Positions 7,750 through 15,021 of a DNA stretch of 15,438 bases are shown one piece after another. The stretch lies in contig CANHVD010000061.1 in assembly GCA_947463775.1 (NCBI GenBank), positions 1 to 15,438 on the forward strand, read 5' to 3'. The position numbers and the translations under genes were made by a program. The DNA is from Planctomycetaceae bacterium. GTDB taxonomy: Bacteria; Planctomycetota; Planctomycetia; Planctomycetales; Planctomycetaceae. The first letter of the stretch is position 1. Each line of letters begins with the position of its first letter. The notes under the pieces were generated by a model. The model made no database searches. It had not been told where the DNA came from and was given only the letters and a program-made list of their open reading frames with translations.

Positions 7750-7816
7750 TCGTTTAACGGCAAGCCGAAGGCGTCGGTGCACTCAACGCAGTCGCCTCCG
7801 GCTTGCCGTTAAACGA
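7750..7816. repeat. Long palindrome between hisC and asnB
   Basis: Two 26-base arms, 7750-7775 and 7791-7816, are inverted copies with 24 of 26 matches and a 15-base loop. The spacer joins the 3' ends of two converging genes. There is no T-run on either side, so a classical intrinsic terminator is unlikely, although a strong stem here could still help end both transcripts. A related single arm lies at 1719-1744, showing that this is a dispersed repeat. Confidence 0.85.
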
Positions 7817-7937
7817 ACGATGAGCCGCGTTATTATCTCAACAACGACAATCGGCTGCCGTTGACTGCTTGATCGCGACGCGAGCCCTTCGACGAGTATT
7901 CTACGCCTCGAGGACAAGAACACGTCATACACGCAGC

Positions 7938-9923
7938 TCACACAAACGATGTCGGGGCCGAGATTGGCGGTACATCATCCAGAATCATCCGCTGCCAAAG
8001 CTCTAGGCACAGCAGATTCCACAACCGATAAGCATGGTCCATCGTTCCGGAAACATGCTCTTCAACAAGAGTTCTCACGGCAGAAGGATTTAACAAACCT
8101 CGCCCCAGACAACGTTCGGACAGCAGCACGTCATACAGCATCGGTTTGAGTTCCGCTCGAAACCAGTGGTCGATCGGAACGCCGAATCCCATCTTCTTGC
8201 GAGTCTGAATATCTGGCGGAATCAGATCTTTAAACGTCTCAACCAGCACCTTCTTCGACTGCTTCATCGTCTGCTTCACTTCGATCGGCATCCGAGCTGC
8301 CAGCTCCACGACCTTGTGATCCAGCATCGGACAGCGACACTCCAGCGACGCTGCCATGCTGGCAATATCGACCTTGGTCAGAATATCGCATGGCAAATAA
8401 GTCTGGACGTCGGTCGCTGTTGTCCGAGTAATAAAGTCGCGCTGCGGATACTTTTCGTACGCTGAAAAAATGCAGGCGGCCGGATCCTCGGCCTGCGCGA
8501 GCTTCCATAATTCCGGTGTCACCAGCCATTCAAGCCGAGACGAATTGAAGATCGTAATCCAGTTCAGATATCGTCGCTCAGGATCCTGAGCCAATGATTC
8601 CACCAGCCGCTTCAGCCGACGTCGAAACGATCGATGTTCGGCCGATGCAGGAAGTCGCGAAATGACCGACGACATCATTTGACGCATCCAGCGCGGAACA
8701 AAGTCCATCTGGCCAGTCATGCGAGCAGCACGGTAGCGTTCATATCCGCAGAATAATTCATCGCCAGCATCGCCCGTCAAAGCGACCGTGACATGTTCGC
8801 GAGTCATCTTCGACAGATACATCGTTGGAATCGCAGAACTGTCTCCGAACGGTTCGTCATAGTGCCAGATCAATTGCGGCAGGATGGCCAAAGCATCCGG
8901 TGTGACGACTGCTTCATGGTGATCGGTTCCGAGTTGCTTCGAAGCCTGCCTCGCATATTCGCGTTCATCAAACGCTGCCACGGGAAAGCCAATGGAGAAC
9001 GTCTGCACCGGGCGATCCAATTGCGTTTGCATCAGGCCACAGATGACAGTCGAATCGACGCCTCCTGAGAGAAACGCTCCCAGCGGCACATCACTTCGCA
9101 GTCGCAGGCGAACAGCTTCGGTCAGAGTACTCCGTAACTCATCCTGCCAGTCTTCGACGCGTGTTCGACCTGGCTCCGGCTGATCAAACGGCGCGGACCA
9201 GTATGTCTGTAATTTCATTTGGCCATTCTGAACAACAGCCAGTGTCGCCGGTGGAAGCTTGCTAAATCCTTCCAGCATGCAATGGGGATGCGGGACATAC
9301 TGCAGTGTCAAAAACCGCAGCACAGACTGACGATCCAGCGTGCGTGGAATGCCGGGAATCTGCAGCAGAGTCTTGAGCTCACTGCCGAAGGCCAGACGTC
9401 CTTCATCCAGTCGATAGTAAAGTGGCTTCTTGCCAAGTCGATCGCGAACAATCACCAGACGCTGTTGATTGGAATCCCAGATCGCCAATGCAAACATGCC
9501 ACGAAGATGTTTGACGAAGTCGAGCCCATGCTGTTCATACAAATGCACAATAACTTCTGTGTCGCCGTCTGTGCGAAACTGATGACCAGCTCGCAGCAGG
9601 TCTGCGCGAAGTTCCAGGTAGTTGTAGATCTCACCGTTGAAGACAATCTGCACGCTGCCATCTTCGTTGCCCAGCGGTTGAGCACTCCCGGCGACATCAA
9701 TAATGCTGAGCCGTCGATGTCCCAACGCCACACCTGGCTTGGCGGGTGAGGGCGATTCTATCGCTCGAGAACCGAGTGATGAACGAGAATCGTTCGTCGG
9801 CCACATGTAATGACCGTCCGCATCGGGGCCACGATGACGAATGCTGTCTGTCATTCGTTGCAACGTTTCTCTCGAAACTGCTTGATCCGCCTGCCACCAG
9901 ATTGCCCCTGTGATGCCGCACAC
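7938..9923 (-). CDS. asnB: Asparagine synthetase, glutamine-hydrolysing
   Basis: A two-domain cytoplasmic enzyme of 661 residues that makes asparagine from aspartate, ATP and glutamine. The N-terminal class II amidotransferase domain (about 2-220) begins with the nucleophile Cys2 in M-C-G-I-T-G and has R-H-R-G-P-D near 29-34, R-R-L-S-I-I-D near 70-76 and F-N-G-E-I-Y-N near 95-101. The synthetase domain carries the pyrophosphate loop S286-G-G-V-D-S291 and later a T-G-D-A-G-D-E-L-F-C-G-Y segment. Because Cys2 must follow the initiator, the start is fixed at the GTG codon at 9921-9923. Residues about 41-66 form an insertion rich in Ser and Pro before the L-G-H-R-R motif. Length is at the upper end for AsnB. 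It could instead serve in glycan or peptide amidation, but no such cluster is visible here. Confidence 0.9.
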   Translation of the reverse strand: MCGITGAIWWQADQAVSRETLQRMTDSIRHRGPDADGHYMWPTNDSRSSLGSRAIESPSPAKPGVALGHRRLSIIDVAGSAQPLGNEDGSVQIVFNGEIYNYLELRADLLRAGHQFRTDGDTEVIVHLYEQHGLDFVKHLRGMFALAIWDSNQQRLVIVRDRLGKKPLYYRLDEGRLAFGSELKTLLQIPGIPRTLDRQSVLRFLTLQYVPHPHCMLEGFSKLPPATLAVVQNGQMKLQTYWSAPFDQPEPGRTRVEDWQDELRSTLTEAVRLRLRSDVPLGAFLSGGVDSTVICGLMQTQLDRPVQTFSIGFPVAAFDEREYARQASKQLGTDHHEAVVTPDALAILPQLIWHYDEPFGDSSAIPTMYLSKMTREHVTVALTGDAGDELFCGYERYRAARMTGQMDFVPRWMRQMMSSVISRLPASAEHRSFRRRLKRLVESLAQDPERRYLNWITIFNSSRLEWLVTPELWKLAQAEDPAACIFSAYEKYPQRDFITRTTATDVQTYLPCDILTKVDIASMAASLECRCPMLDHKVVELAARMPIEVKQTMKQSKKVLVETFKDLIPPDIQTRKKMGFGVPIDHWFRAELKPMLYDVLLSERCLGRGLLNPSAVRTLVEEHVSGTMDHAYRLWNLLCLELWQRMILDDVPPISAPTSFV

Positions 9924-10149
9924 GAGAAATGATTGCCCCTGACAAAAGTTGTACTAGTCACTCGAGATTCAAATCGCCGCAATTGTTATCGCTGCGTTCG
10001 TCGCCGAACAATACTCGCCATCAACACAACTGACCAGTGAGGATTTCCCGGCTATCGTGAAACACAGGGCACTATTAACACCGCCCCCAGGGTAACGTTG
10101 ATCTCCTCTGTAAACTTTGCTACACCTCCCACTGAATTGACTGTGATTG

Positions 10150-10196
10150 GCCCGTGAATACGGGCTCAGCGCGTAGCCACAGGCTTTAGCCTGTGG
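10150..10196 (+). repeat. Left two-hairpin module of the transposase element
   Basis: First hairpin: 6-bp stem GCCCGT/ACGGGC at 10150-10155 and 10160-10165 with a GAAT loop. An 11-base spacer then ends in GCGTAG. Second hairpin: perfect 8-bp stem CCACAGGC/GCCTGTGG at 10177-10184 and 10189-10196 with a TTTA loop. The sequence CAGCGCGTAGC (10167-10177) recurs inverted at 10837-10847. GTAG at the foot of a hairpin is the hallmark of REP sequences recognised by RAYT-type transposases. Confidence 0.8.
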
Positions 10197-10215
10197 TCTC
10201 CATCCTCGCGGGTCT

Positions 10216-10233
10216 CCGCCGCGAATGCGGCGG
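10216..10233 (+). promoter_or_regulatory. GAAT-loop hairpin just before the transposase ribosome site
   Basis: A perfect 7-bp stem, CCGCCGC (10216-10222) and GCGGCGG (10227-10233), closes a GAAT loop. It ends a few bases before the GGAGG Shine-Dalgarno sequence. That sequence can itself pair as GAGG/CCTC just upstream of the ATG. Together these could hold down transposase translation, as is common for IS200-type elements; this is inference. Confidence 0.5.
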
Positions 10234-10251
10234 CAGAGGAGGTCCACCTCA

Positions 10252-10716
10252 ATGAGCTCATTCACAAAACTGACATACCACGTCGTGTTTGGCACAAAGT
10301 ACCGTCGCCTGTTGATCACGCCAGGATTTCAGGAACGCCTCTACAAATACATCGGCGGCATCATTCGAGAGAAGTCCGGTCATCTCATCGAAATCGGTGG
10401 AATTGCCGACCACATCCATATTCTTGCTCACTTTCCGCCAACGATCAGCATAAGTGCAATGATTGGAGAACTGAAAGGCAGTTCTTCGACGTGGATGAAC
10501 ACGGAGAAGCTCGCTGGACGTCATTTCGAGTGGCAAAAGGGATATGGTGCATTCACGGTCAGTTATTCGCAGGTTGAAGTGGTCCAGAATTACATTCAGC
10601 AGCAGGAGAGCCATCACAAGAAAGTAACCTTTGAAGACGAATATCGAGCAATGTTGATTCGACACAATATCCAGTTTGATCCGCGATACATCTTTGAGGC
10701 AGAACATCATGGGTGA
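10252..10716 (+). CDS. tnpA: IS200/RAYT-like Y1 transposase (HUH superfamily)
   Basis: A 154-residue single-domain transposase that would cut and rejoin single-stranded DNA at hairpin-marked ends through a 5'-phosphotyrosine. The HUH motif is H54-I-H56 in a D-H-I-H-I-L context, and the nucleophile is most likely Y114 in Q-N-Y-I-Q-Q-Q-E. The start K-L-T-Y-H-V-V-F-G-T-K-Y-R-R is typical of IS200 TnpA. The frame is intact and of normal length, so it may be active. The ATG at 10252 follows GGAGG by about 10 bases; an ATG at 10225 lies inside a hairpin upstream and is not preferred. There is no TnpB or other passenger gene. It is flanked by inverted hairpin modules, which suggests a REP-associated (RAYT-like) role, although its sequence looks closer to classical IS200 TnpA. 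Confidence 0.9.
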   Translation: MSSFTKLTYHVVFGTKYRRLLITPGFQERLYKYIGGIIREKSGHLIEIGGIADHIHILAHFPPTISISAMIGELKGSSSTWMNTEKLAGRHFEWQKGYGAFTVSYSQVEVVQNYIQQQESHHKKVTFEDEYRAMLIRHNIQFDPRYIFEAEHHG

Positions 10717-10758
10717 GTGGAATTTGGTCGAATCGCGAAAGGAAACAAGGGTGCGGCT

Positions 10759-10774
10759 GGCTTTAGATTGTGGT
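10759..10774 (+). repeat. Decayed copy of the left GTAG hairpin
   Basis: These 16 bases match 10182-10197 of the left module at 14 positions in the same orientation, covering the TTTA loop and right stem. The left stem half is not conserved, so the hairpin is broken. It may be a remnant of an earlier right end of the element. Confidence 0.4.
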
Positions 10775-10817
10775 GCTTGGACCGTGTTCACGGCCCGGGA
10801 GTTTGTGTGAATGCGAA

Positions 10818-10862
10818 CTGCGGGCTGAAGCCCGCAGCTACGCGCTGGCACCGCATTCGCGG
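10818..10862 (-). repeat. Right two-hairpin module of the transposase element
   Basis: This is the inverted counterpart of the left module. A perfect 8-bp stem CTGCGGGC/GCCCGCAG (10818-10825 and 10830-10837, loop TGAA) is followed by CTACGCGC and then a hairpin CCGC/GCGG (10851-10854 and 10859-10862) whose loop reads GAAT on the minus strand. Read on the minus strand it has the same order as the left module: GAAT hairpin, CAGCGCGTAGC core, second hairpin. The stems differ in sequence but the layout is the same. Confidence 0.8.
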
Positions 10863-10888
10863 CGAGTCGCAGTTGGGAAGCAATGCCG

Positions 10889-10910
10889 GTGGGTTGAAGC
10901 CCACGCTACG
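10889..10910 (-). repeat. Third GTAG hairpin, right of the transposase
   Basis: A 6-bp stem with one G-T pair, GTGGGT (10889-10894) and GCCCAC (10899-10904), closes a TGAA loop and is followed by GCTACG. On the minus strand this gives CGTAGC at the hairpin foot, as in the other two modules and in the same orientation as the right one. It lacks an adjacent GAAT hairpin. Confidence 0.6.
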
Positions 10911-10976
10911 GGGAGGATGACCCGTCAATACAGGACCTTCATGATCCAGCATATCGAAATCGAAATACCCCCCACA

Positions 10977-12590
10977 TCACGAACTGCACGACAGCATCGA
11001 GCAACCAGCACGATGGCGAGCCCATTCGGGGCGTTTGGCGGCGAAATGTTCGTTTTCGGGCTGCTCATCGTAAGGATGGCGCAAGACTTCCAGCAGCTCC
11101 TGAATGCCCGAGTAATCTCCGGCTGTGGCTTTGTCGATTGCCACCTGCGCAAGATAGTTACGGAGCACATACTTCGGATTGACGGCGTTCATCTGCTGAC
11201 AACGATTTTCATCCGAGATTCCCACCTGATCAACTCGCGCGCGGTAGCGATGAATCCATTGCATCAGCTTCACTCGATACTCAGCCGTCACCTGTTCCGG
11301 CTTGTACCATGCGTCGCCCAGAGCCGTGACGAAAGCATTCTCAACATCCTGCTCTGACGCGTTGACTCCACCATCGAACTTCAGAGTCGCAAGGCGGCGA
11401 TAGAAAATCGTCATGTCCGTTTCGATTTCCTGCATCAACTCCAGCAGATCATCGGACAGAGCTTTGTCATCGAGCGATGCGTCATAAACCAGCCCCAGCT
11501 TGGCGGCCAGCATGTTTTGACAGGCTTCATTAAAATGCGTCGAATACAAATCAATCCCGCGCTGTAACGGAACGACCGAATCAAAAATCGGAGCCAGTGC
11601 ATTCGCCAACTGAACCAGATTCCACATCGCAATCTGTGGCTGCTGGCCATAGCGATAACGACGCCCTGCCGCATCGGTCGTATTCGGAGTCCAGTTTGGA
11701 TCGTAATCTTCCAGCCAGCCGTACGGACCGTAATCAATCGTTAGTCCGAGAATCGACATGTTGTCCGTGTTCATCACTCCATGCACGAACCCGACTCGCA
11801 TCCAGCCCACAATCATGTCGGCCGTAGTTCGGCAAATCTCTGCAAACCACTGCTCGTAAACTTCCGGAGACGGTGGTCCCAGATGAGGAAAGTCGACGCG
11901 AATCGTGTGATCAATCAGCTTTTGCAGGTTGTCGTTATCTCGTCGAGACGCCAGGATTTCAAAGTTGCCAAACCGAGTAAAAGACGGGGCGACTCGACAA
12001 ACAATCGCTCCTGGTTCACGTTGAGGATTTCCGTCATAAAACATATCACGGACAACCTGTTCGCCAGTGAGCACAAGACTCAAGGCTCGAGTCGTGGGGA
12101 CTCCCAAATGATACATGGCCTCACTGCACAGGAATTCACGGACAGATGATCTGAGCACTGCCAGCCCATCGGCGGTTCGCGAATAAGGAGTCTGGCCAGC
12201 TCCTTTCAGCTGCAGCATCCAACGCTGGCCATTGGAGTTGACGACTTCTCCCAAATTGATCGCTCGTCCATCACCCAACTGCCCGGCCCAGTTTCCAAAC
12301 TGATGACCGCCGTAGCACATCGCAAACGGATCCATTCCATCCAGTTGCACGTTGCCGGAGAACACGTTCGCGATTTCCTGTGCGTCGATCGGTTCAGACG
12401 GGAGGTCAAGCAACTCAGCCACTTCGCGTGAGTAACCAATCAACTGCGGCTGTGCCACCTTCGTCGGGAGCACTCGCGAATAACATGCTCCGCGAACTTG
12501 CCGACGAAAGTTCTTCTCTTCTGGATCGCCGGGAAGGCAGCCAGTGAATTGGTTGTCAAACTTGAGCAGACTAAGCCCTGAGGTCGTCAT
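10977..12590 (-). CDS. selO: Protein adenylyltransferase SelO (YdiU family)
   Basis: A 537-residue pseudokinase-fold enzyme that transfers AMP from ATP to Ser, Thr or Tyr residues of proteins, linked to redox stress. Early signatures include Y-G-G-H-Q-F-G-N-W-A-G-Q-L-G-D-G-R (about 93-109) and L-Q-L-K-G-A-G-Q-T-P-Y-S-R with the ATP-binding lysine at K129. The catalytic segment G-V-M-N-T-D-N-M-S-I-L-G (about 271-282) supplies D276 and N277, and I-D-Y-G-P supplies metal-binding D286. The C-terminus ends C-S-S; the Cys occupies the position of selenocysteine in animal SelO. All key residues are present, so the protein should be active. The ATG at 12590 was chosen; a TTG one codon upstream also opens the frame. 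No good Shine-Dalgarno is visible. It lies downstream of typA on the same strand but behind a terminator. Confidence 0.95.
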   Translation of the reverse strand: MTTSGLSLLKFDNQFTGCLPGDPEEKNFRRQVRGACYSRVLPTKVAQPQLIGYSREVAELLDLPSEPIDAQEIANVFSGNVQLDGMDPFAMCYGGHQFGNWAGQLGDGRAINLGEVVNSNGQRWMLQLKGAGQTPYSRTADGLAVLRSSVREFLCSEAMYHLGVPTTRALSLVLTGEQVVRDMFYDGNPQREPGAIVCRVAPSFTRFGNFEILASRRDNDNLQKLIDHTIRVDFPHLGPPSPEVYEQWFAEICRTTADMIVGWMRVGFVHGVMNTDNMSILGLTIDYGPYGWLEDYDPNWTPNTTDAAGRRYRYGQQPQIAMWNLVQLANALAPIFDSVVPLQRGIDLYSTHFNEACQNMLAAKLGLVYDASLDDKALSDDLLELMQEIETDMTIFYRRLATLKFDGGVNASEQDVENAFVTALGDAWYKPEQVTAEYRVKLMQWIHRYRARVDQVGISDENRCQQMNAVNPKYVLRNYLAQVAIDKATAGDYSGIQELLEVLRHPYDEQPENEHFAAKRPEWARHRAGCSMLSCSS

Positions 12591-12680
12591 CAATGTGGCC
12601 GAAGAGTTGAATGAAATAAGAATCAGTTGCAGCGATCTGTGATAGTCTGCACAAAGAGTATTGGAAACGGAACCGGGTTT

Positions 12681-12715
12681 TAAACAAAGAAACCCGGCTT
12701 CTTGGGAAAGCCGGG
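12681..12715 (-). terminator. Rho-independent terminator of typA
   Basis: Read on the minus strand, a perfect 8-bp GC-rich stem (12708-12715 with 12693-12700, 7-base loop) is followed by TTTCTTTGTTT. It lies 28 bases after the typA stop. This separates typA from selO. Confidence 0.85.
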
Positions 12716-12743
12716 CTTCAGTCTGAATACTTTTCGAAGCAGC

Positions 12744-14606
12744 TTACTTGCCGCTGCGATGCTGTCGTTTACGTTCGCTTTCGCTGAGCATCACCTTTCG
12801 CAGGCGAATGACCTGCGGAGTGACTTCAACGTACTCGTCCCACTCGATGTACTCCAGAGCCAGCTCCAGAGTCAGTTCGCGAGGTGGACGCAGCAGCATG
12901 GCGTCTTCTGCACCGGCTGAGCGAATGTTGGTCAGTTTCTTTTCGCGGATTGGATTGACGACCATGTCGTTGTCACGCACATTTTCGCCGATAATCATTC
13001 CGTCATAGACATCTTCGCCAGGTTTCACGAACAGGTCTGCTCGTTCCTGCAGCTTCCACAAGGCATAGGCAATCGCTTTGCCGTTGTCCTGAGAAATCAA
13101 GACACCGTTCTGGCGATGAGGAATCTCGCCTTCGATCGGGCGATACTCTTCGAAGCGGTGATGCATAATCGCTTCACCACGAGTTGCGTTCAGCATCTTT
13201 GTTCGCATGCCGATCAGGCCGCGAGCAGGAATGCTGAATTCGACGTGAGTCATTCCGGTTGAAGTTGTGTTCATTACTTTGGCCTGGCCTCGGCGACCAC
13301 CGACCAATTCCATCACAGGACCAAGGTCCGCACTCGGGACGTCAACTTCCAGAAGTTCGTAAGGTTCGCACTTCTTGCCGTCGATTTCGCGAATGATTAC
13401 TTCCGGCTTGCCGACCGACAGTTCATAACCTTCACGACGCATGGTTTCGATCAGTACGGCCAGATGCAGAACACCTCGACCGGAAACCTTGAAGGATTCC
13501 TTGTCTTCTGTCTCTTCAACTCGCAAAGCCACATTTGACTGAAGTTCACGGTAAAGTCGGTCACGCAGATTTCGGCTGGTGACGAACTTGCCATGCTGAC
13601 CAACCAGTGGTGAGCTGTTAATGGTAAACTTCATCGACAGAGTAGGCTCGTCGACGGCAATACGTTCAAGAGCGACCGGGTTCAACATGTCAGCGATGGT
13701 GTCGCCAATTTCCGGATCCGGCAGGCCCGTTACAGCGACAATGTCACCAGCCTGTGCTTCATCAGAATCAGCTCGTCCGAGGTTGTCGAACAATTGGACC
13801 TTGTCGACCTTAGCCATGGTCTTGGAGCCGTCAGCTCGCATCATGGCGATCTGCTGACCAGACTTGATTCGACCAGCGGCAATTCGGCCCGTCGCGATTC
13901 GTCCGACGTAGCGAGACCATTCGAGTGATGTCACCATCAACTGCAAAGGATCGTCCGGGCGAACGATAGGCCCCGGAATTTTCTCCAGAACCAGGTCCAG
14001 AAGCGGACGAACGTCGCCACCCTTCTTGGCTGGATCGTGCGTGGCGTAGCCTTCACGAGCGCTGGAATAGATGTACGGGAAGTCAAGAGTCTTGTCGTCA
14101 GCTCCCAGTTCAACCAGCAGGTCAAACGTTTGCGACAGGACTTCATCCGGACGACAGTCCTGACGGTCAATCTTGTTGATGACAACCATCAAAGATAGAC
14201 CGCACTCCAGAGCTTTCTGAAGTACGAAGCGAGTTTGTGGGCGAGGTCCTTCGAAGGCGTCAACAACCAGCAGTGCTCCGTCGGCCATCTTCAGAACACG
14301 TTCAACTTCGCCGCCGAAGTCTGCGTGTCCAGGAGTATCAATGATGTTGATTCGGACACCATTCCACATCATGGCGATGTTCTTCGCCAGAATCGTAATC
14401 CCGCGTTCGCGTTCGAGATCGTTGGAGTCCAGAATACAGGTTCCCATCCGCTGATTTTCGCGGAACATTCCGCTTTGCTTGATCAGGCAGTCCACGAGCG
14501 ATGTTTTGCCGTGGTCAACGTGGGCGATAATGGCAATGTTGCGAACATCAGTACGGCGCAGAACGCCAGCGCTGTCGACAACTGACGGAAACTCAACAAC
14601 AGACAT
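12744..14606 (-). CDS. typA: Ribosome-associated translational GTPase TypA/BipA
   Basis: A cytoplasmic translation-factor GTPase of 620 residues that binds the 70S ribosome and supports growth under stress or cold and 50S assembly. G1 is A-H-V-D-H-G-K-T (28-35), the G2 region E-R-E-R-G-I-T (65-71), G3 D-T-P-G-H-A-D (90-96) and G4 N-K-I-D (144-147); S-S-A-R-E-G follows as G5. Domain II, an EF-G-like domain, and the BipA-specific C-terminal domain follow, including G-R-G-V-L-H-L and R-G-L-I-G-M-R. Length fits the family (about 600-615) apart from some 20 extra N-terminal residues. The ATG at 14606 was chosen because AGGG lies about 9 bases upstream and the extension beyond it looks non-coding. 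Its leader contains a strong hairpin at 14656-14674. A good terminator follows the gene. Confidence 0.96.
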   Translation of the reverse strand: MSVVEFPSVVDSAGVLRRTDVRNIAIIAHVDHGKTSLVDCLIKQSGMFRENQRMGTCILDSNDLERERGITILAKNIAMMWNGVRINIIDTPGHADFGGEVERVLKMADGALLVVDAFEGPRPQTRFVLQKALECGLSLMVVINKIDRQDCRPDEVLSQTFDLLVELGADDKTLDFPYIYSSAREGYATHDPAKKGGDVRPLLDLVLEKIPGPIVRPDDPLQLMVTSLEWSRYVGRIATGRIAAGRIKSGQQIAMMRADGSKTMAKVDKVQLFDNLGRADSDEAQAGDIVAVTGLPDPEIGDTIADMLNPVALERIAVDEPTLSMKFTINSSPLVGQHGKFVTSRNLRDRLYRELQSNVALRVEETEDKESFKVSGRGVLHLAVLIETMRREGYELSVGKPEVIIREIDGKKCEPYELLEVDVPSADLGPVMELVGGRRGQAKVMNTTSTGMTHVEFSIPARGLIGMRTKMLNATRGEAIMHHRFEEYRPIEGEIPHRQNGVLISQDNGKAIAYALWKLQERADLFVKPGEDVYDGMIIGENVRDNDMVVNPIREKKLTNIRSAGAEDAMLLRPPRELTLELALEYIEWDEYVEVTPQVIRLRKVMLSESERKRQHRSGK

Positions 14607-14655
14607 GAAACTTACCCTGGGAAAACAACCGTCAGCAGCAGTGGTGACCGCAGAG

Positions 14656-14674
14656 GGCGTCGAGCATCGACGCC
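14656..14674 (-). promoter_or_regulatory. Strong hairpin in the typA leader
   Basis: A perfect 8-bp stem, GGCGTCGA (14656-14663) and TCGACGCC (14667-14674), closes a 3-base loop about 50 bases before the typA ATG. No T-run follows on the minus strand, so it is not an ordinary terminator. It could be a leader structure or another dispersed palindrome. Confidence 0.5.
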
Positions 14675-14931
14675 ACCAGATTCCGCGAAAAGGACGGTCG
14701 AAAAGCGTGGGAATCCTACCGACTTCCACCCACAGAACGAAGACGTCCTTTTCAAATTCATTGTAAATTCTTCGTTAACGGACCGCGAACCCCCGCATTT
14801 TGCAGGGAATTCCTGTAGTTTTACTGGCGACAGAGTTGCAGAATTCGATTTTCGGTTGGCCGGGCAGCGGCTGTTTTTCGTGAAAACATAGCGCAGAGGT
14901 CTTCGGGGGAAGACGTAGAAACGAAGAGAAT

Positions 14932-14982
14932 CCCGCCGACGGAGCGGCGGGTGTACGGTACGCCCGTCGCTCCGTCGACGGG
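14932..14982. repeat. Double hairpin with complementary loops
   Basis: Hairpin 1 has stem CCCGCCG/CGGCGGG (14932-14938 and 14945-14951) and loop ACGGAG. Hairpin 2 has stem CCCGTCG/CGACGGG (14963-14969 and 14976-14982) and loop CTCCGT. The loops are exact reverse complements, and the two hairpins are inverted copies that differ only at one compensated base pair. No T-run is adjacent. Confidence 0.8.
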
Positions 14983-15021
14983 ACATTCTGCGCATGTTTG
15001 AGATAATCGAATTGCAGTCGC

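Larger units (their letters stand above)
9924..10251. other. Spacer between asnB and the IS200-like transposase
   Basis: This 328-base stretch has no convincing gene. The part next to asnB (9924 to about 10149) should contain the asnB promoter; I see no clear boxes. From 10150 on it holds the left hairpin module and the GAAT-loop hairpin of the transposase, described separately. Confidence 0.6.
14607..15021. other. Spacer between the S46 peptidase gene and typA
   Basis: This 415-base stretch has no convincing gene. It should contain the typA promoter and leader. It holds two palindromic structures, at 14656-14674 and 14932-14982, described separately. I could not pick clear promoter boxes. 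Confidence 0.6.

Noticed and set aside
10258..10851. Long open frame antisense to the transposase (197 codons)
   Set aside because: It mirrors the clearly recognisable transposase frame, shows no family motif, and runs through the hairpin modules.
10150..10910. CRISPR array suspected from the repeated hairpins
   Set aside because: The units are few, inverted and unevenly spaced, with no regular repeat-spacer pattern and no cas genes.
14607..14729. 41-residue N-terminal extension of TypA
   Set aside because: The added residues do not resemble TypA, cover the leader hairpin, and the internal ATG at 14606 has a good ribosome site.
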